From positions 248,001 to 312,000 of the forward strand of contig DUBM01000014.1 of the NCBI GenBank assembly GCA_012960305.1: a stretch of DNA of 64,000 nt, in the 5' to 3' direction. Below the pieces are notes generated by a model. The model did no database searches. It had not been told where the DNA came from and saw nothing but the letters and a program-made list of their open reading frames with translations. This document shows positions 34,904 to 43,924 of the stretch, piece after piece. This DNA comes from Gammaproteobacteria bacterium (lineage in GTDB: Bacteria; Pseudomonadota; Gammaproteobacteria; Pseudomonadales; Pseudohongiellaceae). How positions within the stretch are numbered: the first letter of the stretch is position 1; every line of letters starts with the position of its first letter. Made by a program: the position numbers and the translations under genes.

Positions 34904-35626
34904 ATGCCAAATTTGCTCTGGCTCATCGTCACTCTATTGTTACTCAGTAGTTGTCGCGTAGCAGTAGTCGATGGCAGATCAACACGAACACAACCTGACA
35001 CAGACATGGGCCTCTACTCCCCCTCGCAGCATGCTTTATACGACGGGCGCTTCAAATTACTTGGCCAGAACATTTATCATGCTGGTTCGCTCAATGATTC
35101 CTCGCCATGGGATCACATGGACAATGAAGCGCGCAACCTGCGCTCCGTTGATGGAGAGATCCATATTGATGTCAATGAGATCAGTAATACCGGTGAGTTT
35201 TGGGCTGAGATGCAATTGCCGGAAGGCAGATATCGAGTGGAACTAGAACTCTTCAATGAATTCTCGCCCTGCCAGGACGGAGGTATCGCCGCCTATCTAT
35301 TTGAGCATGGTAATGCCGGCTGCGGAGACGCCAACTGGCCGAAGAGTTTCCTATTCGTCGCCGGCTGGGGCTTTGGAAAGGCCACACTTAATGGACAGCC
35401 ATTGTACGAAGATTACGAAATTCATTTCATGGTTACTCAGGGTATGCGAGATAGAGAGAGTTTACAGGTGCAGCTAAACCCTGATTCAGGTGAGGCCGGA
35501 TCAATCAATCCAGCTATGCAACAATTAGACTTTTTTATTCGCAGCCCAGCACGGAATGAAAGCAATTATCCAAACAGAGAAGTGTTTGATCATTTTTTTG
35601 CAATGGATGTGATGTGGAGAAATTAG
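34904..35626 (+). CDS. Lipoprotein of unknown function
   Basis: 240 residues starting at the ATG at 34904, with AGGA upstream; the frame is open for 21 more codons. Residues 1-17 form a lipoprotein signal with lipobox LLSSC. The mature part is beta-rich with many acidic and aromatic residues (WAEMQLPEGRYRVELELFNE, FLFVAGWGFGKATLNG) and two cysteines close in the middle (CQDGG, GNAGCGD). No family recognised. Its TAG overlaps the end of the convergent aminotransferase gene by 4 bp. Confidence 0.65.
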   Translation: MPNLLWLIVTLLLLSSCRVAVVDGRSTRTQPDTDMGLYSPSQHALYDGRFKLLGQNIYHAGSLNDSSPWDHMDNEARNLRSVDGEIHIDVNEISNTGEFWAEMQLPEGRYRVELELFNEFSPCQDGGIAAYLFEHGNAGCGDANWPKSFLFVAGWGFGKATLNGQPLYEDYEIHFMVTQGMRDRESLQVQLNPDSGEAGSINPAMQQLDFFIRSPARNESNYPNREVFDHFFAMDVMWRN

Positions 35627-36816
35627 CTCTCGAAGTAGCTTTTTAGCTTGGCTAAACCTTCATTGATATTATCCACATCAATTCCCGAATAGGCGAAACG
35701 CACATAATGGTTTTTTTCGCTTTCCAATGGCCTACCAAAATGTTTGCGAGTGCAAAATGACACATTAGTGTTAATCAGCGCCTCTTCCATCAGCTGATTT
35801 ACATCTCCAATACCTTTCCGAACCATGATCTCCGAAACATTCGGAAACAAATAGAAAGTACTATTTGGTGCCGCTATCGATAGTCCTGTAATTGCATTCA
35901 GGCCATTCACAGCAGCATCCCTGCGTCGTCGTAATTCATCTAATATAGAATCAGGCTCAGATGTATCACCTTCAATAACGTGTACCATCGCCTGTTGAAT
36001 AAAATGAGTGGTGCAAGACTCGATATTCGTATTCAATTTATTGAAAACTTCAATTGCCTTTTTAGGGCCGATAGCTGCCCCCACGCGCCAACCCGTCATG
36101 GCAAAGCGCTTTGAACAAGTGTAGAGAATTATTGATCGTTCCTGCATACCGGGAAGATTTACGATGGTGTCAGGTTTGCCACTATATTGAATTTCGAAGT
36201 AGGCTTCATCACTCAAAACCCATAAATCATGCTTAATGGCGAGCTCCGCTAAAGCTTCCATCTCTTCTCTGGAAGATTGTGCACCATTGGGATTTTGAAA
36301 ATTGTTATAAATTAATGCACGAGTATTTCCATTGATACTGGCCCTTATGGCATTCAGATCGAGATCAAATCCTGAATCGGTTTCTATGTACCCATAGGGA
36401 GCTGCAATTCCGCCCTGGTACTCAATTTGTGATTCATAGATAGGATAGCCAGGGTTAGGATAAAGTACTTCGTCTCCTGGATTCATTACTGCAGACAAAA
36501 ATTTTCCAATTACTGGCTTGCCGCCAGGCTGGATAGATACATTCTCTGCGCTATAACTTAAGCCTCTCTTCGCTCCTACATCGCTCGCGATTGCTGCCCG
36601 CAAGGCTGGAATTCCAGCTCCTGGACAATACCCAGTATGGCCGTCAGCTATAGCTTTATGAGCTGCCTCAACAATATATCCCGGCGTTGGGATATTTATA
36701 TCGCCCAGATGGAAGGGATATATTTTATTCCCTTTTGCGCCCCAAGCCGCAGCCGCCGCTGAAACAGCAAAGGCTGTTTCAGTGCCTAGCTTTTCCAATT
36801 GATTTGCGAGTTTCAT
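35623..36816 (-). CDS. Class I/II (fold type I) PLP-dependent aminotransferase
   Basis: 397 residues from the ATG at 36816; an earlier ATG at 36879 is in frame but adds a lysine-rich stretch absent from typical homologues, and neither start has a strong ribosome site. The PLP lysine lies in YTCSKRFAMTGWRVG, the aspartate and tyrosine in LSDEAYFEI, and the cofactor phosphate contacts in IQPGGKPVIG and NFQNPNGA. The C-terminal arginine region is VRFAYSG. Aspartate/aromatic type; exact substrate unknown. Confidence 0.9.
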   Translation of the reverse strand: MKLANQLEKLGTETAFAVSAAAAAWGAKGNKIYPFHLGDINIPTPGYIVEAAHKAIADGHTGYCPGAGIPALRAAIASDVGAKRGLSYSAENVSIQPGGKPVIGKFLSAVMNPGDEVLYPNPGYPIYESQIEYQGGIAAPYGYIETDSGFDLDLNAIRASINGNTRALIYNNFQNPNGAQSSREEMEALAELAIKHDLWVLSDEAYFEIQYSGKPDTIVNLPGMQERSIILYTCSKRFAMTGWRVGAAIGPKKAIEVFNKLNTNIESCTTHFIQQAMVHVIEGDTSEPDSILDELRRRRDAAVNGLNAITGLSIAAPNSTFYLFPNVSEIMVRKGIGDVNQLMEEALINTNVSFCTRKHFGRPLESEKNHYVRFAYSGIDVDNINEGLAKLKSYFES

Positions 36817-36940
36817 TCCCTGCCCAACCCTATTTACTAATTTATTTTGGTATTTCTTTTTTGTTAACTCGTTCTTCATAATTTGCCGTCAACTGCAGCT
36901 TATTTGAAATTACGAATTGGCCCAATTTCGTTACAATTTA

Positions 36941-37231
36941 CTAAGGCCAAATCAAGTCTGCAGGATGTGGCACTCGACTCACAAGAGGAATTACCTTTGG
37001 AATATATAATTCAGTAAAGGCCTTTGCTCGCTTATGCCTATCCAGGTCTTCTTGAGTTTCCCACTGTTCAACTAAAATGAAATGTTGTTTGTCCGCTTGC
37101 GAATGATATACCTCAAAACGCACACAGCCGGGCTCATCACTGGACCGCCTTGCCTGCTCCGCAAGCAAGGATTTAATTTCTTTAACATCTGATTCGTTAT
37201 TCACAGTTAAAACTACATTATTATAAATCAT
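36941..37231 (-). CDS. Antibiotic biosynthesis monooxygenase (ABM) domain protein
   Basis: 96 residues from the ATG at 37231 (an ATG at 37267 is in frame). The single ABM domain is seen as EPGCVRFEVYHSQADKQHFILVEQWETQEDLDRHKRAKAF, typical of putative quinol monooxygenases such as YgiN. Small dimeric ferredoxin-fold enzymes of this type oxidise quinols without cofactor or have no known function. It lies 124 bp upstream of the aminotransferase gene on the same strand. Confidence 0.8.
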   Translation of the reverse strand: MIYNNVVLTVNNESDVKEIKSLLAEQARRSSDEPGCVRFEVYHSQADKQHFILVEQWETQEDLDRHKRAKAFTELYIPKVIPLVSRVPHPADLIWP

Positions 37232-37503
37232 GATTCGCTGCCCAATCTTTGCTATTGAAACCTGCACAATTAGTTATTGCCCGAGTCATTCTCATATGCT
37301 GACTGACTATATTCAAGCTGCAGAAGATACATCTATAAAATGGATTTCAATTTTTTAGCTCCATTTTCACTCACAAACGCAGCTATTTTCCAAATTTTGG
37401 CAAGTCTCCATTTATAAAACGGCTTACTCTATGTTTAAATTAACGAAAGTAGCATCAAATCAGCCCAATCTAACTGGATAAGTAAATCCTTGGAGCTCTC
37501 CTA

Positions 37504-38892
37504 GTGCACGCACAAAAACTAAGAATAATTACCATTGGCCTTTTACTCTGTCTATGCTCCTTGAATAGTAGCGGTCAGAGCATCGAAGATGAAACGGTAG
37601 CGTGGCTTCAAGGTCTGATTAGGCTAGATACAATCAATCCTCCTGGGAACGAAACTCGCGCAGTCAAATATCTCGCAGAGATATTCGACGCAGAAGGCAT
37701 AGAATATGAATCTGCGGAAAGCGCGCCGGGAAGAGGGAATATTTGGGCTCGACTCAAGAGCAGCCAGGCAAACCCTGAGCCGGGACTGATTCTGCTTCAA
37801 CACACAGATGTAGTACCTGCTGATAAAGAATTTTGGACTATTGATCCTCTTTCCGGTGATATAAGAGATGGTCAAATACTTGGTCGCGGTGCTCGAGATA
37901 TGAAAGGGCTCGGCGCTCTCCAATTATCTACTTTTTTAAGCCTGCATCGATCAGGTGTAGCGCTCAATCGCGATGTTATTTTCCTGGCCACTGCTGATGA
38001 AGAGGCCGGAGGCTACTTTGGTGTGGGCTGGCTGATTGACAATCGTCCAAAAATATTTGAGGGAGTCGGTTTTTTATTAAATGAAGGCGGTGGTGGCAGT
38101 CGTAATAATGAGAAAATCGTCTTTGATGTAGAAGTGACTCAAAAGGTTCCTGTTTGGCTGCGACTAAATTCTGTTGACGTTCCAGGGCACGGATCTTCAC
38201 CACGACCTAATTCCTCTGTTACTCGAATAGTGAGAGCACTAAATACGATTCTCGAGAATCCCTTTCCGCCACGAATTATTGCCCCCGTAGCGGAGTATTT
38301 TTCGGCACTTTCGGTAGATATGGATGAAGAATGGGGCCCTGCTTACAGCAGTATTGATCGCGCAATTCAAGACCCACAATTTATTGAGAGACTTCATGCG
38401 GACCGACCTGGTCACCACTCGCTGACTCGGGACACTTGTTCTATGACTCGCCTGAGCGGTTCCAGCAAGATCAATGTCATCCCCCCATCCGCATGGGCGG
38501 AATTAGATTGCCGTATTCTTCCTGACAAACCATCGGAGCAATTCATAGCCGAATTACAGGAATTGATCGCAAACACAGGTGTGGAAATTGAAACCATCAT
38601 GGCATTCACACCAGCGATTTCAGATACGAACTCGCGTCTGTTTGATGCAATCCAAAATGTCACCAGAGAGCTGTATCCTAGCTCAAGAGTCTTGCCCTCA
38701 GTAAGCACTGGCTTTACTGACAGCCATTTCACTCGAGACTTGGGTATCGTTAGTTATGGTTTTAATCCCTTAATTACTGATAGCGGCGAACATACCGGTG
38801 TTCATGGAAATGATGAGCAGGTTCGAGAGTCAGCATTCCGACAGGCTGTTGGAGATTACTATGCAGTGGTACGGAATGTAGTGACTGATTAA
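37504..38892 (+). CDS. Exported M20 family metallopeptidase
   Basis: 462 residues with a GTG start and a signal peptide (residues 1-24, ending NSSGQS). Zinc ligands and catalytic acids fit the M20 pattern: His100 and Asp102 in LLQHTDVVPAD, Asp132 in GARDMKG, Glu166/167 in TADEEAGG, and a C-terminal His in GEHTGVHGNDE. The dimerisation domain is in the middle (PGHGSSPRPNSSV). Family members cleave N-acyl amino acids, dipeptides or carboxypeptidase substrates. Periplasmic location is inferred from the signal. Confidence 0.88.
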   Translation: MHAQKLRIITIGLLLCLCSLNSSGQSIEDETVAWLQGLIRLDTINPPGNETRAVKYLAEIFDAEGIEYESAESAPGRGNIWARLKSSQANPEPGLILLQHTDVVPADKEFWTIDPLSGDIRDGQILGRGARDMKGLGALQLSTFLSLHRSGVALNRDVIFLATADEEAGGYFGVGWLIDNRPKIFEGVGFLLNEGGGGSRNNEKIVFDVEVTQKVPVWLRLNSVDVPGHGSSPRPNSSVTRIVRALNTILENPFPPRIIAPVAEYFSALSVDMDEEWGPAYSSIDRAIQDPQFIERLHADRPGHHSLTRDTCSMTRLSGSSKINVIPPSAWAELDCRILPDKPSEQFIAELQELIANTGVEIETIMAFTPAISDTNSRLFDAIQNVTRELYPSSRVLPSVSTGFTDSHFTRDLGIVSYGFNPLITDSGEHTGVHGNDEQVRESAFRQAVGDYYAVVRNVVTD

Positions 38893-39009
38893 AAAAATTT
38901 AATCGAACTCCAATGCATTAGGAGTGTTCGCATCATAAACTTCCATGGTGATGGCGTTGTAATCGCCCAACCACATAAACAACACTAAATTTCACGAAGT
39001 ACTTATTTT

Positions 39010-39633
39010 ATGTTCTATGAACCAAAGAAGAAAAATCATGGCCTTTCCAAAAATCCGTTTAATAGTCTAATAGTCCCTAGGCCAATCGGATGGATTAGCT
39101 CAGTCGATGGGAAAGGGGTTTTTAATCTTGCTCCCTATAGCTTTTTTAATGCGGTATGTTATCGACCACCAACCGTAATGTTTTCTTCTGGTGTCGGTAG
39201 TGGCGACGACAAAATGAAAGACTCTCTGAGAAATATTGAAGAAATCGGCGAATTTGTCTGCAATCTTGCGAATTGGGAAACTCGAAAACAAATGAATCAG
39301 TCATCTGCTTCTGTGTCTCCGGAAATCGATGAGATTGACCTTTCGAACCTAACCACAATTGCCTCTGAAATAATTAATGCTCCTCGTATTGCCGAAGCTC
39401 CAGTGCATCTTGAATGTCGTTATTTAAAGAGTATAGATATACCCACGTGGAGTGACACCGATGTTTATACAATGATACTCGGCGAAGTTGTCGGCATTCA
39501 CATTCGAGATGATCTCATAACTGAGACAGGGCTAGTTGATGTAGCAAAGATGCTACCCATTGGCAGAATGGGATATAACGACTATACACGCGTCGATGCT
39601 AATAGTTTATTCACAATGGATCGACCAAAATAG
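39010..39633 (+). CDS. Flavin reductase-like (FMN-binding split barrel) protein
   Basis: 207 residues. The start FNSLIVPRPIGWISSVDGKGVFNLAPYSFFN is characteristic of the flavin reductase/DIM6-NTAB family, followed by PPTVMFSSG, FVCNLANWE and a C-terminal GYNDYTR. It binds FMN and reduces flavin with NAD(P)H, often serving a monooxygenase. Its 3' end overlaps any longer version of the downstream VTT gene. Confidence 0.85.
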   Translation: MFYEPKKKNHGLSKNPFNSLIVPRPIGWISSVDGKGVFNLAPYSFFNAVCYRPPTVMFSSGVGSGDDKMKDSLRNIEEIGEFVCNLANWETRKQMNQSSASVSPEIDEIDLSNLTTIASEIINAPRIAEAPVHLECRYLKSIDIPTWSDTDVYTMILGEVVGIHIRDDLITETGLVDVAKMLPIGRMGYNDYTRVDANSLFTMDRPK

Positions 39634-39658
39634 ATATAACTGGGCAAAATCTTTTCAA

Positions 39659-40243
39659 GTGATCAATAAAAACTCTGAGAGCATAAACTTTGTTGGCTTG
39701 GCTTTTTGGCTTGGTATTATAGGCATCAGTCTTTCCCTATATTTTCTGTACCCTGAGCTATTCGCCCCTCAGCAACTACGAAATCTGTTTTCCGAAAACC
39801 TTGTGCCAGGGCTATCACTCTATTTTTTAGTATCTACCTTGCGAGGTTTCACTCTAATACCATCAACACCATTTGTGTTCGCGGGAATATTGATTTTTCC
39901 ACCTTGGCCTCTGTTCATAGTTAATTTCATTGCGGTCTATACTTCATCGGCCATTGTTTACTACATAGCGAGAGCGATTAAGTTTGATCGCTATTTCCAT
40001 GAAAAATACCCACAGAAAATTGAAAAGCTCACGCAACTATTAAGAAAAAAAGAGCTACCAGTCATTAGCATTTGGGGTTTTCTGCCGATGGTTCCAACAG
40101 ACATGATTGTCTACGTTTGTAGTATCTTGCGAATAAGTGTTTTAAAAACTCTAATTGGAACTTCAATTGGTGAAGGGGCGATTTGTGCGATTTACATATT
40201 TGGTGGTTACTACACTCTAAGCAGTATCTTCAATATCGCTTAA
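39659..40243 (+). CDS. VTT-domain (TVP38/TMEM64, DedA-like) membrane protein
   Basis: About 194 residues if the GTG at 39659 is used. The frame is open to an ATG at 39560, but this would overlap the flavin reductase by 74 bp; an ATG at 39596 is a third choice. The transmembrane core begins FVGLAFWLGIIGISLSLYF, with the VTT signature FTLIPSTPFVFAGILIF and GFLPMVPTDMIVYVCSILR and a last helix TSIGEGAICAIYIFGGYY. The family is related to lipid scramblases; its bacterial role is incompletely known. Confidence 0.75.
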   Translation: MINKNSESINFVGLAFWLGIIGISLSLYFLYPELFAPQQLRNLFSENLVPGLSLYFLVSTLRGFTLIPSTPFVFAGILIFPPWPLFIVNFIAVYTSSAIVYYIARAIKFDRYFHEKYPQKIEKLTQLLRKKELPVISIWGFLPMVPTDMIVYVCSILRISVLKTLIGTSIGEGAICAIYIFGGYYTLSSIFNIA

Positions 40244-40372
40244 GGCTATTTATTCCAACCGCTATCCCAAAACTCGCAATCTACTGTTTCTCTAATTAGC
40301 CAACATCTTCAGAATCGAAGGTGTCGACTAGATAAGATTAAGTTAAAGTTACGAACATAAGAAATGAGCCTA

Positions 40373-40417
40373 GTTTTCATCGGTTCTCAATCTCTCAGAT
40401 GAGACTCCGATGAAAAC
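40373..40417. repeat. Long inverted repeat after a convergent gene pair
   Basis: GTTTTCATCGG and CCGATGAAAAC are perfect 11-bp arms, extended inward by TCTCA/TGAGA with a small asymmetric internal loop. It lies 15 bp past the end of the gene at 40433 and about 130 bp past the VTT gene. No T-tract follows on either strand, so it is a strong hairpin of uncertain use (transcript end or stability element). Confidence 0.5.
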
Positions 40418-40432
40418 CAAATCTAGAAGAGC

Positions 40433-41434
40433 TTAGTCTGAAGCGTCCTGCTCTTGAACTCGGGCACCATTTAGGCGGTTATCCATCGCGTAGTTTCCCT
40501 CATGGCAAGCATACTCATACTGAGTGTATTCACTGTCTGATTTATAAGGAAAAGCTACTGTCCACGGTGCTGTATAAGTTTTCGGGTCATCGACAGTTAG
40601 GGTGTAACGAAGAGTATTCTCGTCTTCGATGGTAAACGTTTCTATCATCTTCCGCCCTTCATTCTGAACCGCATTGCCAGCACCAGACCCAGGTGCACGC
40701 ATATTGCCAACGTGGCGAAAATTCGTTGATTCAATAATTAGAGTATTCCCCTCCCAATGTCCTCGAGGATCACCTTCCCAAAACTTAATTTTTTCATTAA
40801 CGTGGAGCCCGGCATCAATAGGAATAATACGGGCATTGTGAATCATCTCACTATGGATCATGACAAATCCTGGTGACTGGGTGATTAACTTACCGTTGTT
40901 GTAGGCAGTCGGCATCATCATCCCGAATACCCCGCGGGAAATACATCTGTCTCCCGATTCAACATTCGCTGCCGTATCGTGTTCGTGTTCCACGTTATAA
41001 GCTTTCGCAGCTATTGTGCCTTCAGTAAAAGCCGGTCGGCGGCCATTTGGTGGATCGACGATCAGTGCTGGAGCATCTGCTTCGGCATCAGACCAATACC
41101 AGTCAAACCAATAGTTTTCATAAGCTCCCACGCCGGTGCTGTTCTCAAATCCAGTCCATACCGCACCTTTCCTACTTTCGTCGCGAGTTTTTATGAATGC
41201 AGCTACTTCTTCTTGTGTTGGAATGCGACCCTGAAATTGATCAGATAGTTCCAGTGGTGTTGCTGTAGCACCAACATTATTCCACATGCCGGTGATATCA
41301 GGCTGACCATCGGAAAGTATCTCTGGTGTATACACTGATTGCGCACTCAGCCCGAAACTTAGAGAGAGGCTTATAGCCGCAGCAATAACGTTGGATATAG
41401 GAGTTATTTTGGGTAAAGCTGAAATATTTTTCAT
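40433..41434 (-). CDS. Exported protein of the YEYACHEGNY family, divergent member
   Basis: 333 residues with a signal peptide (about 1-32, LSAQS). It begins QPDITGMWNNVGATATPLE and shares with the pair at 42712-45499 the order TEEEV-type linker, GRRPAF, DRCISRG, PTAYNN, MIHNARIIPID, FWEGDPRGHWEGNTLIIESTNF, TYTAPW and a final QYEYACHEGNYAM. No enzymatic motif is known to me. The conserved single C-terminal cysteine-histidine pair (ACHEGN) is a possible metal or cofactor site, which is inference. Periplasmic. Confidence 0.7.
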   Translation of the reverse strand: MKNISALPKITPISNVIAAAISLSLSFGLSAQSVYTPEILSDGQPDITGMWNNVGATATPLELSDQFQGRIPTQEEVAAFIKTRDESRKGAVWTGFENSTGVGAYENYWFDWYWSDAEADAPALIVDPPNGRRPAFTEGTIAAKAYNVEHEHDTAANVESGDRCISRGVFGMMMPTAYNNGKLITQSPGFVMIHSEMIHNARIIPIDAGLHVNEKIKFWEGDPRGHWEGNTLIIESTNFRHVGNMRAPGSGAGNAVQNEGRKMIETFTIEDENTLRYTLTVDDPKTYTAPWTVAFPYKSDSEYTQYEYACHEGNYAMDNRLNGARVQEQDASD

Positions 41435-41775
41435 TTTCTTGCCTCAGCTGGAAATTTGCTTTTAAAGCGTTAGCTCGATATTAGTACAAATCGCACTAAA
41501 AGCTGAAACTTTTTAGCCCGAGATAGCTTGTCTGATTTTACATATTTTAAAAGGAGCGGTCCGAAAAGTTATTAATTTGCATCAAACCTTCAACAAATCG
41601 CTCTTTTGCACTCACTTGATCAAAAAATACTGCAGCTAGCATTCCCTGCACCTTGAGCCACTTCAAAGAAGAGTAGCAATTCGGTAGATAACGTGCATCT
41701 TCCAAAATACTTGGGCATCATACTGAGATAGAGATAGATTCTACTCTCCGTAAACACCTTTAAATCAAAGAAGTC
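41435..41775. other. Intergenic region of about 340 bp
   Basis: The divergent spacer between the exported protein gene at 40433-41434 and the broken FG-GAP gene. It must hold promoters for both, but I find no clear boxes, no RNA gene and no coding remnant. Confidence 0.35.
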
Positions 41776-42124
41776 ATGAGAATAATCCACTTTTTACAAG
41801 CATCTTTATTGCTACTCGCAGCAAATGCAGTTTATGCACAACCTCTGATAAGCGAGTCTTTGACCTTTGCTCGAGCTCCAGATGGTAGTTATATCAGTTG
41901 GCAAGAGCATATTATCGACAGTCCAGAGATCGCCGGCTTCGCTCTTAGCGGCAGTGATGGCCGATCTGGACGGTGATGGAGATATGGATTTCCTAGGAAC
42001 ACGAGGGAAAAGTGTGCATTATGATGGCGTTTACTGGATTGAGCAAGTTCGTAGCAGATCACCTAAAAACAATTTCCAAAGGGCTCGCGTTACTGAGAGC
42101 GATGAAATTTCTTTACCAATGTGA
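41776..42124 (+). pseudogene. Collapsed and frameshifted FG-GAP/VCBS repeat protein gene
   Basis: A signal peptide (residues 1-22, NAVYAQ) and SYISWQEHIIDSPEIAGF lead to LSGSDG, where the frame breaks and ends 8 bp later in TGA. The next frame resumes at ADLDGDGDMDFLGTRGKSV, a calcium-type FG-GAP loop, and runs to TGA at 42124. Full-length relatives with this start and end carry several hundred residues of repeats between, so the gene seems to have lost its middle and then acquired a frameshift. Confidence 0.65.
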
Positions 42125-42201
42125 CCCTAATCCAAAAACCTCAATCAGCTTTTTAGTATTTAACTGTTAACTCCATTACTCTTTAATACTTCCTGTTAAT
42201 T

Positions 42202-42597
42202 TTACTTTACACTCAATTCATATGGAGGGCGGCTATCTGTCATGATCAGATTTAGTTTCGTCTGCGCTTTCTTTAAATTCAATAAATCGTTTAGTTCTAA
42301 CATTTCGCACTCATCCTCTACCATTTGAGTAACTGTTACTGGGTAAAATTTACAATCGTCTGGGCGGTCAAAGTAAATAGTGCATATGTATTTTCCCTGC
42401 GTTGGCTCACGCCTTAACCATGGACATTGATGCAGTTGAGTATCGGTCTCGGGATTCTTCCAAATTTCTCCATCATGAACATACTCGAATATTTCAGGTC
42501 TAAAAGACTCCCAAAATTCAAGCTCACTTTCTGACACAGAAAGCCTATCACCGCCGTATTTTGTGCAACACTTCCCGCATTGATTACACTCTTTCAA
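42202..42597 (-). CDS. YkgJ family cysteine-cluster protein
   Basis: 131 residues. The N-terminal CNQCGKCC (Cys4, 7, 10, 11) together with later cysteines in HQCPWLR, YICTIY and DDCKFYP make the eight-cysteine zinc- or iron-binding pattern of the YkgJ/UPF0153 family. Function unknown; cytoplasmic. It reads away from the tandem paralogue at 42712 and a terminator at 42632-42672 separates them. Confidence 0.85.
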   Translation of the reverse strand: MKECNQCGKCCTKYGGDRLSVSESELEFWESFRPEIFEYVHDGEIWKNPETDTQLHQCPWLRREPTQGKYICTIYFDRPDDCKFYPVTVTQMVEDECEMLELNDLLNLKKAQTKLNLIMTDSRPPYELSVK

Positions 42598-42631
42598 TGA
42601 GAATCGCCATTACTAAGTTTTAGATGGGCAT

Positions 42632-42672
42632 AAAAAGAAAACCGGAGTTGGCTATTAAATAGCTCGCTCCAA
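42632..42672 (-). terminator. Terminator after the first tandem paralogue
   Basis: GGAG/CTCC flanks GCTATT-AATAGC, and on the minus strand the hairpin is followed by GGTTTTCTTTTT. It lies 40 bp beyond the stop of the gene at 42712. Confidence 0.6.
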
Positions 42673-42711
42673 TTTTCTAATCGAATATCCTGAATTCAAA
42701 GATTAACGAAA

Positions 42712-43725
42712 CTAATTTTCAGCAGCTAACACATCGGCTTCTTGCACTCTTGCGCCTCGCAAAATATTTACCATGCCATAGTTGCCTTCATGACAAGCAT
42801 ATTCATAGAGTAATCCGGCAACTTTTGTCATAGAGACTATAGCGGTAAACTTATCCAAATAAGTTGAAGGATCATCGATAGTAAATTCGTAATCTACGGT
42901 CACCTGATTGGTACGAGTAAAACGCTCAATTAATAATTTGTCTGTGGATGTGCCAGTTGAACCAAAGCTACCTGTTAGACCATTAAAATTACGCGTTTCA
43001 ACAACGAGAGTATCACCATCCCAATAACCGCGAGAATCTCCGGACCAGAATCTGACATTGTCATCTATAGCAGCAAAATCAGCTGGCGAGTCTGAGATTG
43101 GAACTGTGCGAGCGTCATGGACCATTTCCGTCAAGATAACTACATGATCCTTGTTCTGGAAGATCTGAACGTTGTTGTTATAAAGACTTGGAATAAATGG
43201 AGGTCCTGCATTGAAACCAACCAAACACCTTTCGGAGAGACCTCGATCCTCAGGGCCGTCCGTGCCAATACCACCAGCAATAATCAGCGCCGGTCTCGTC
43301 GCCCTTGTGGTAGCCGAGCCGTAATTACCAATTTGAGTTGTAGCACCTTCAGCCAATGGCGGAATACGACCATTTGTCGGATAGACAATGTGTGATGTGC
43401 GAACGGTATCGCCTATGCCAGCGTTCTCAATCCAGAAATCATTATAAGACTCATCCACGCCCGAAATAGGTAGGGCTGAATCGGAATTAGCATCTGCCTC
43501 AGCACGACGGGCTAATACATCAGCTATTTCTTGTTCCGTGAGAAATTCACGCTCACCATATTGCGTAGGCCGCTGTAGCGGCACATTGGACGAAAAATTC
43601 CAGACGCCTTGCAAGTCAGGCTGGCCCCATTGGGTGCGAGGGACCTCATAGTCGTCAGCTGCAAACGTGCCAAAAGGTATAATTAGAGTAAGTGCCAAAA
43701 GCAGTTGCGAGTTTATTTTGTTCAT
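42712..43725 (-). CDS. Exported protein of the YEYACHEGNY family, tandem copy A
   Basis: 337 residues with a signal peptide (1-22, GTFAADD). It is a close paralogue of the gene at 44495: shared blocks include PRTQWGQPDLQGVWNFSSN, QRPTQYGEREFLT, SYNDFWIENAGIG, GGIGTDGPEDRGLSERC, GFNAGPPFIPSLYNNN, RFWSGDSRGYWDGDTLVVET and YEYACHEGNYGMVNILRGAR. The protein is probably periplasmic. No known catalytic motif; the family is widespread in marine proteobacteria and acidobacteria as hypothetical proteins. The two copies are separated by a decayed Lrp/AsnC gene. Confidence 0.75.
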   Translation of the reverse strand: MNKINSQLLLALTLIIPFGTFAADDYEVPRTQWGQPDLQGVWNFSSNVPLQRPTQYGEREFLTEQEIADVLARRAEADANSDSALPISGVDESYNDFWIENAGIGDTVRTSHIVYPTNGRIPPLAEGATTQIGNYGSATTRATRPALIIAGGIGTDGPEDRGLSERCLVGFNAGPPFIPSLYNNNVQIFQNKDHVVILTEMVHDARTVPISDSPADFAAIDDNVRFWSGDSRGYWDGDTLVVETRNFNGLTGSFGSTGTSTDKLLIERFTRTNQVTVDYEFTIDDPSTYLDKFTAIVSMTKVAGLLYEYACHEGNYGMVNILRGARVQEADVLAAEN

Positions 43726-43924
43726 TGTCTGCTCCAGTTAGAAGGGGAACGAACTAGGTATGCTTAGCTTAGCATGAAATCTGAATTTTTTATCTTCATC
43801 ACAAGTAGCTCTTTATATCAACTACCCCAGGATGCCGAAGTGGTGAATGCGGCTTTCCCCTCCACAGATCATCAAGACGTGATTGATCGCCTCGACGCAT
43901 CAACATCAGAAAAATAATCTGGTT

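Noticed and set aside
40373..40417. Rho-independent terminator
   Set aside because: Neither strand has a T-run after the stem; kept only as an inverted repeat.
43774..43917. 47-residue plus-strand ORF
   Set aside because: No ribosome site, no recognised similarity, and it lies at the edge of a decayed region.
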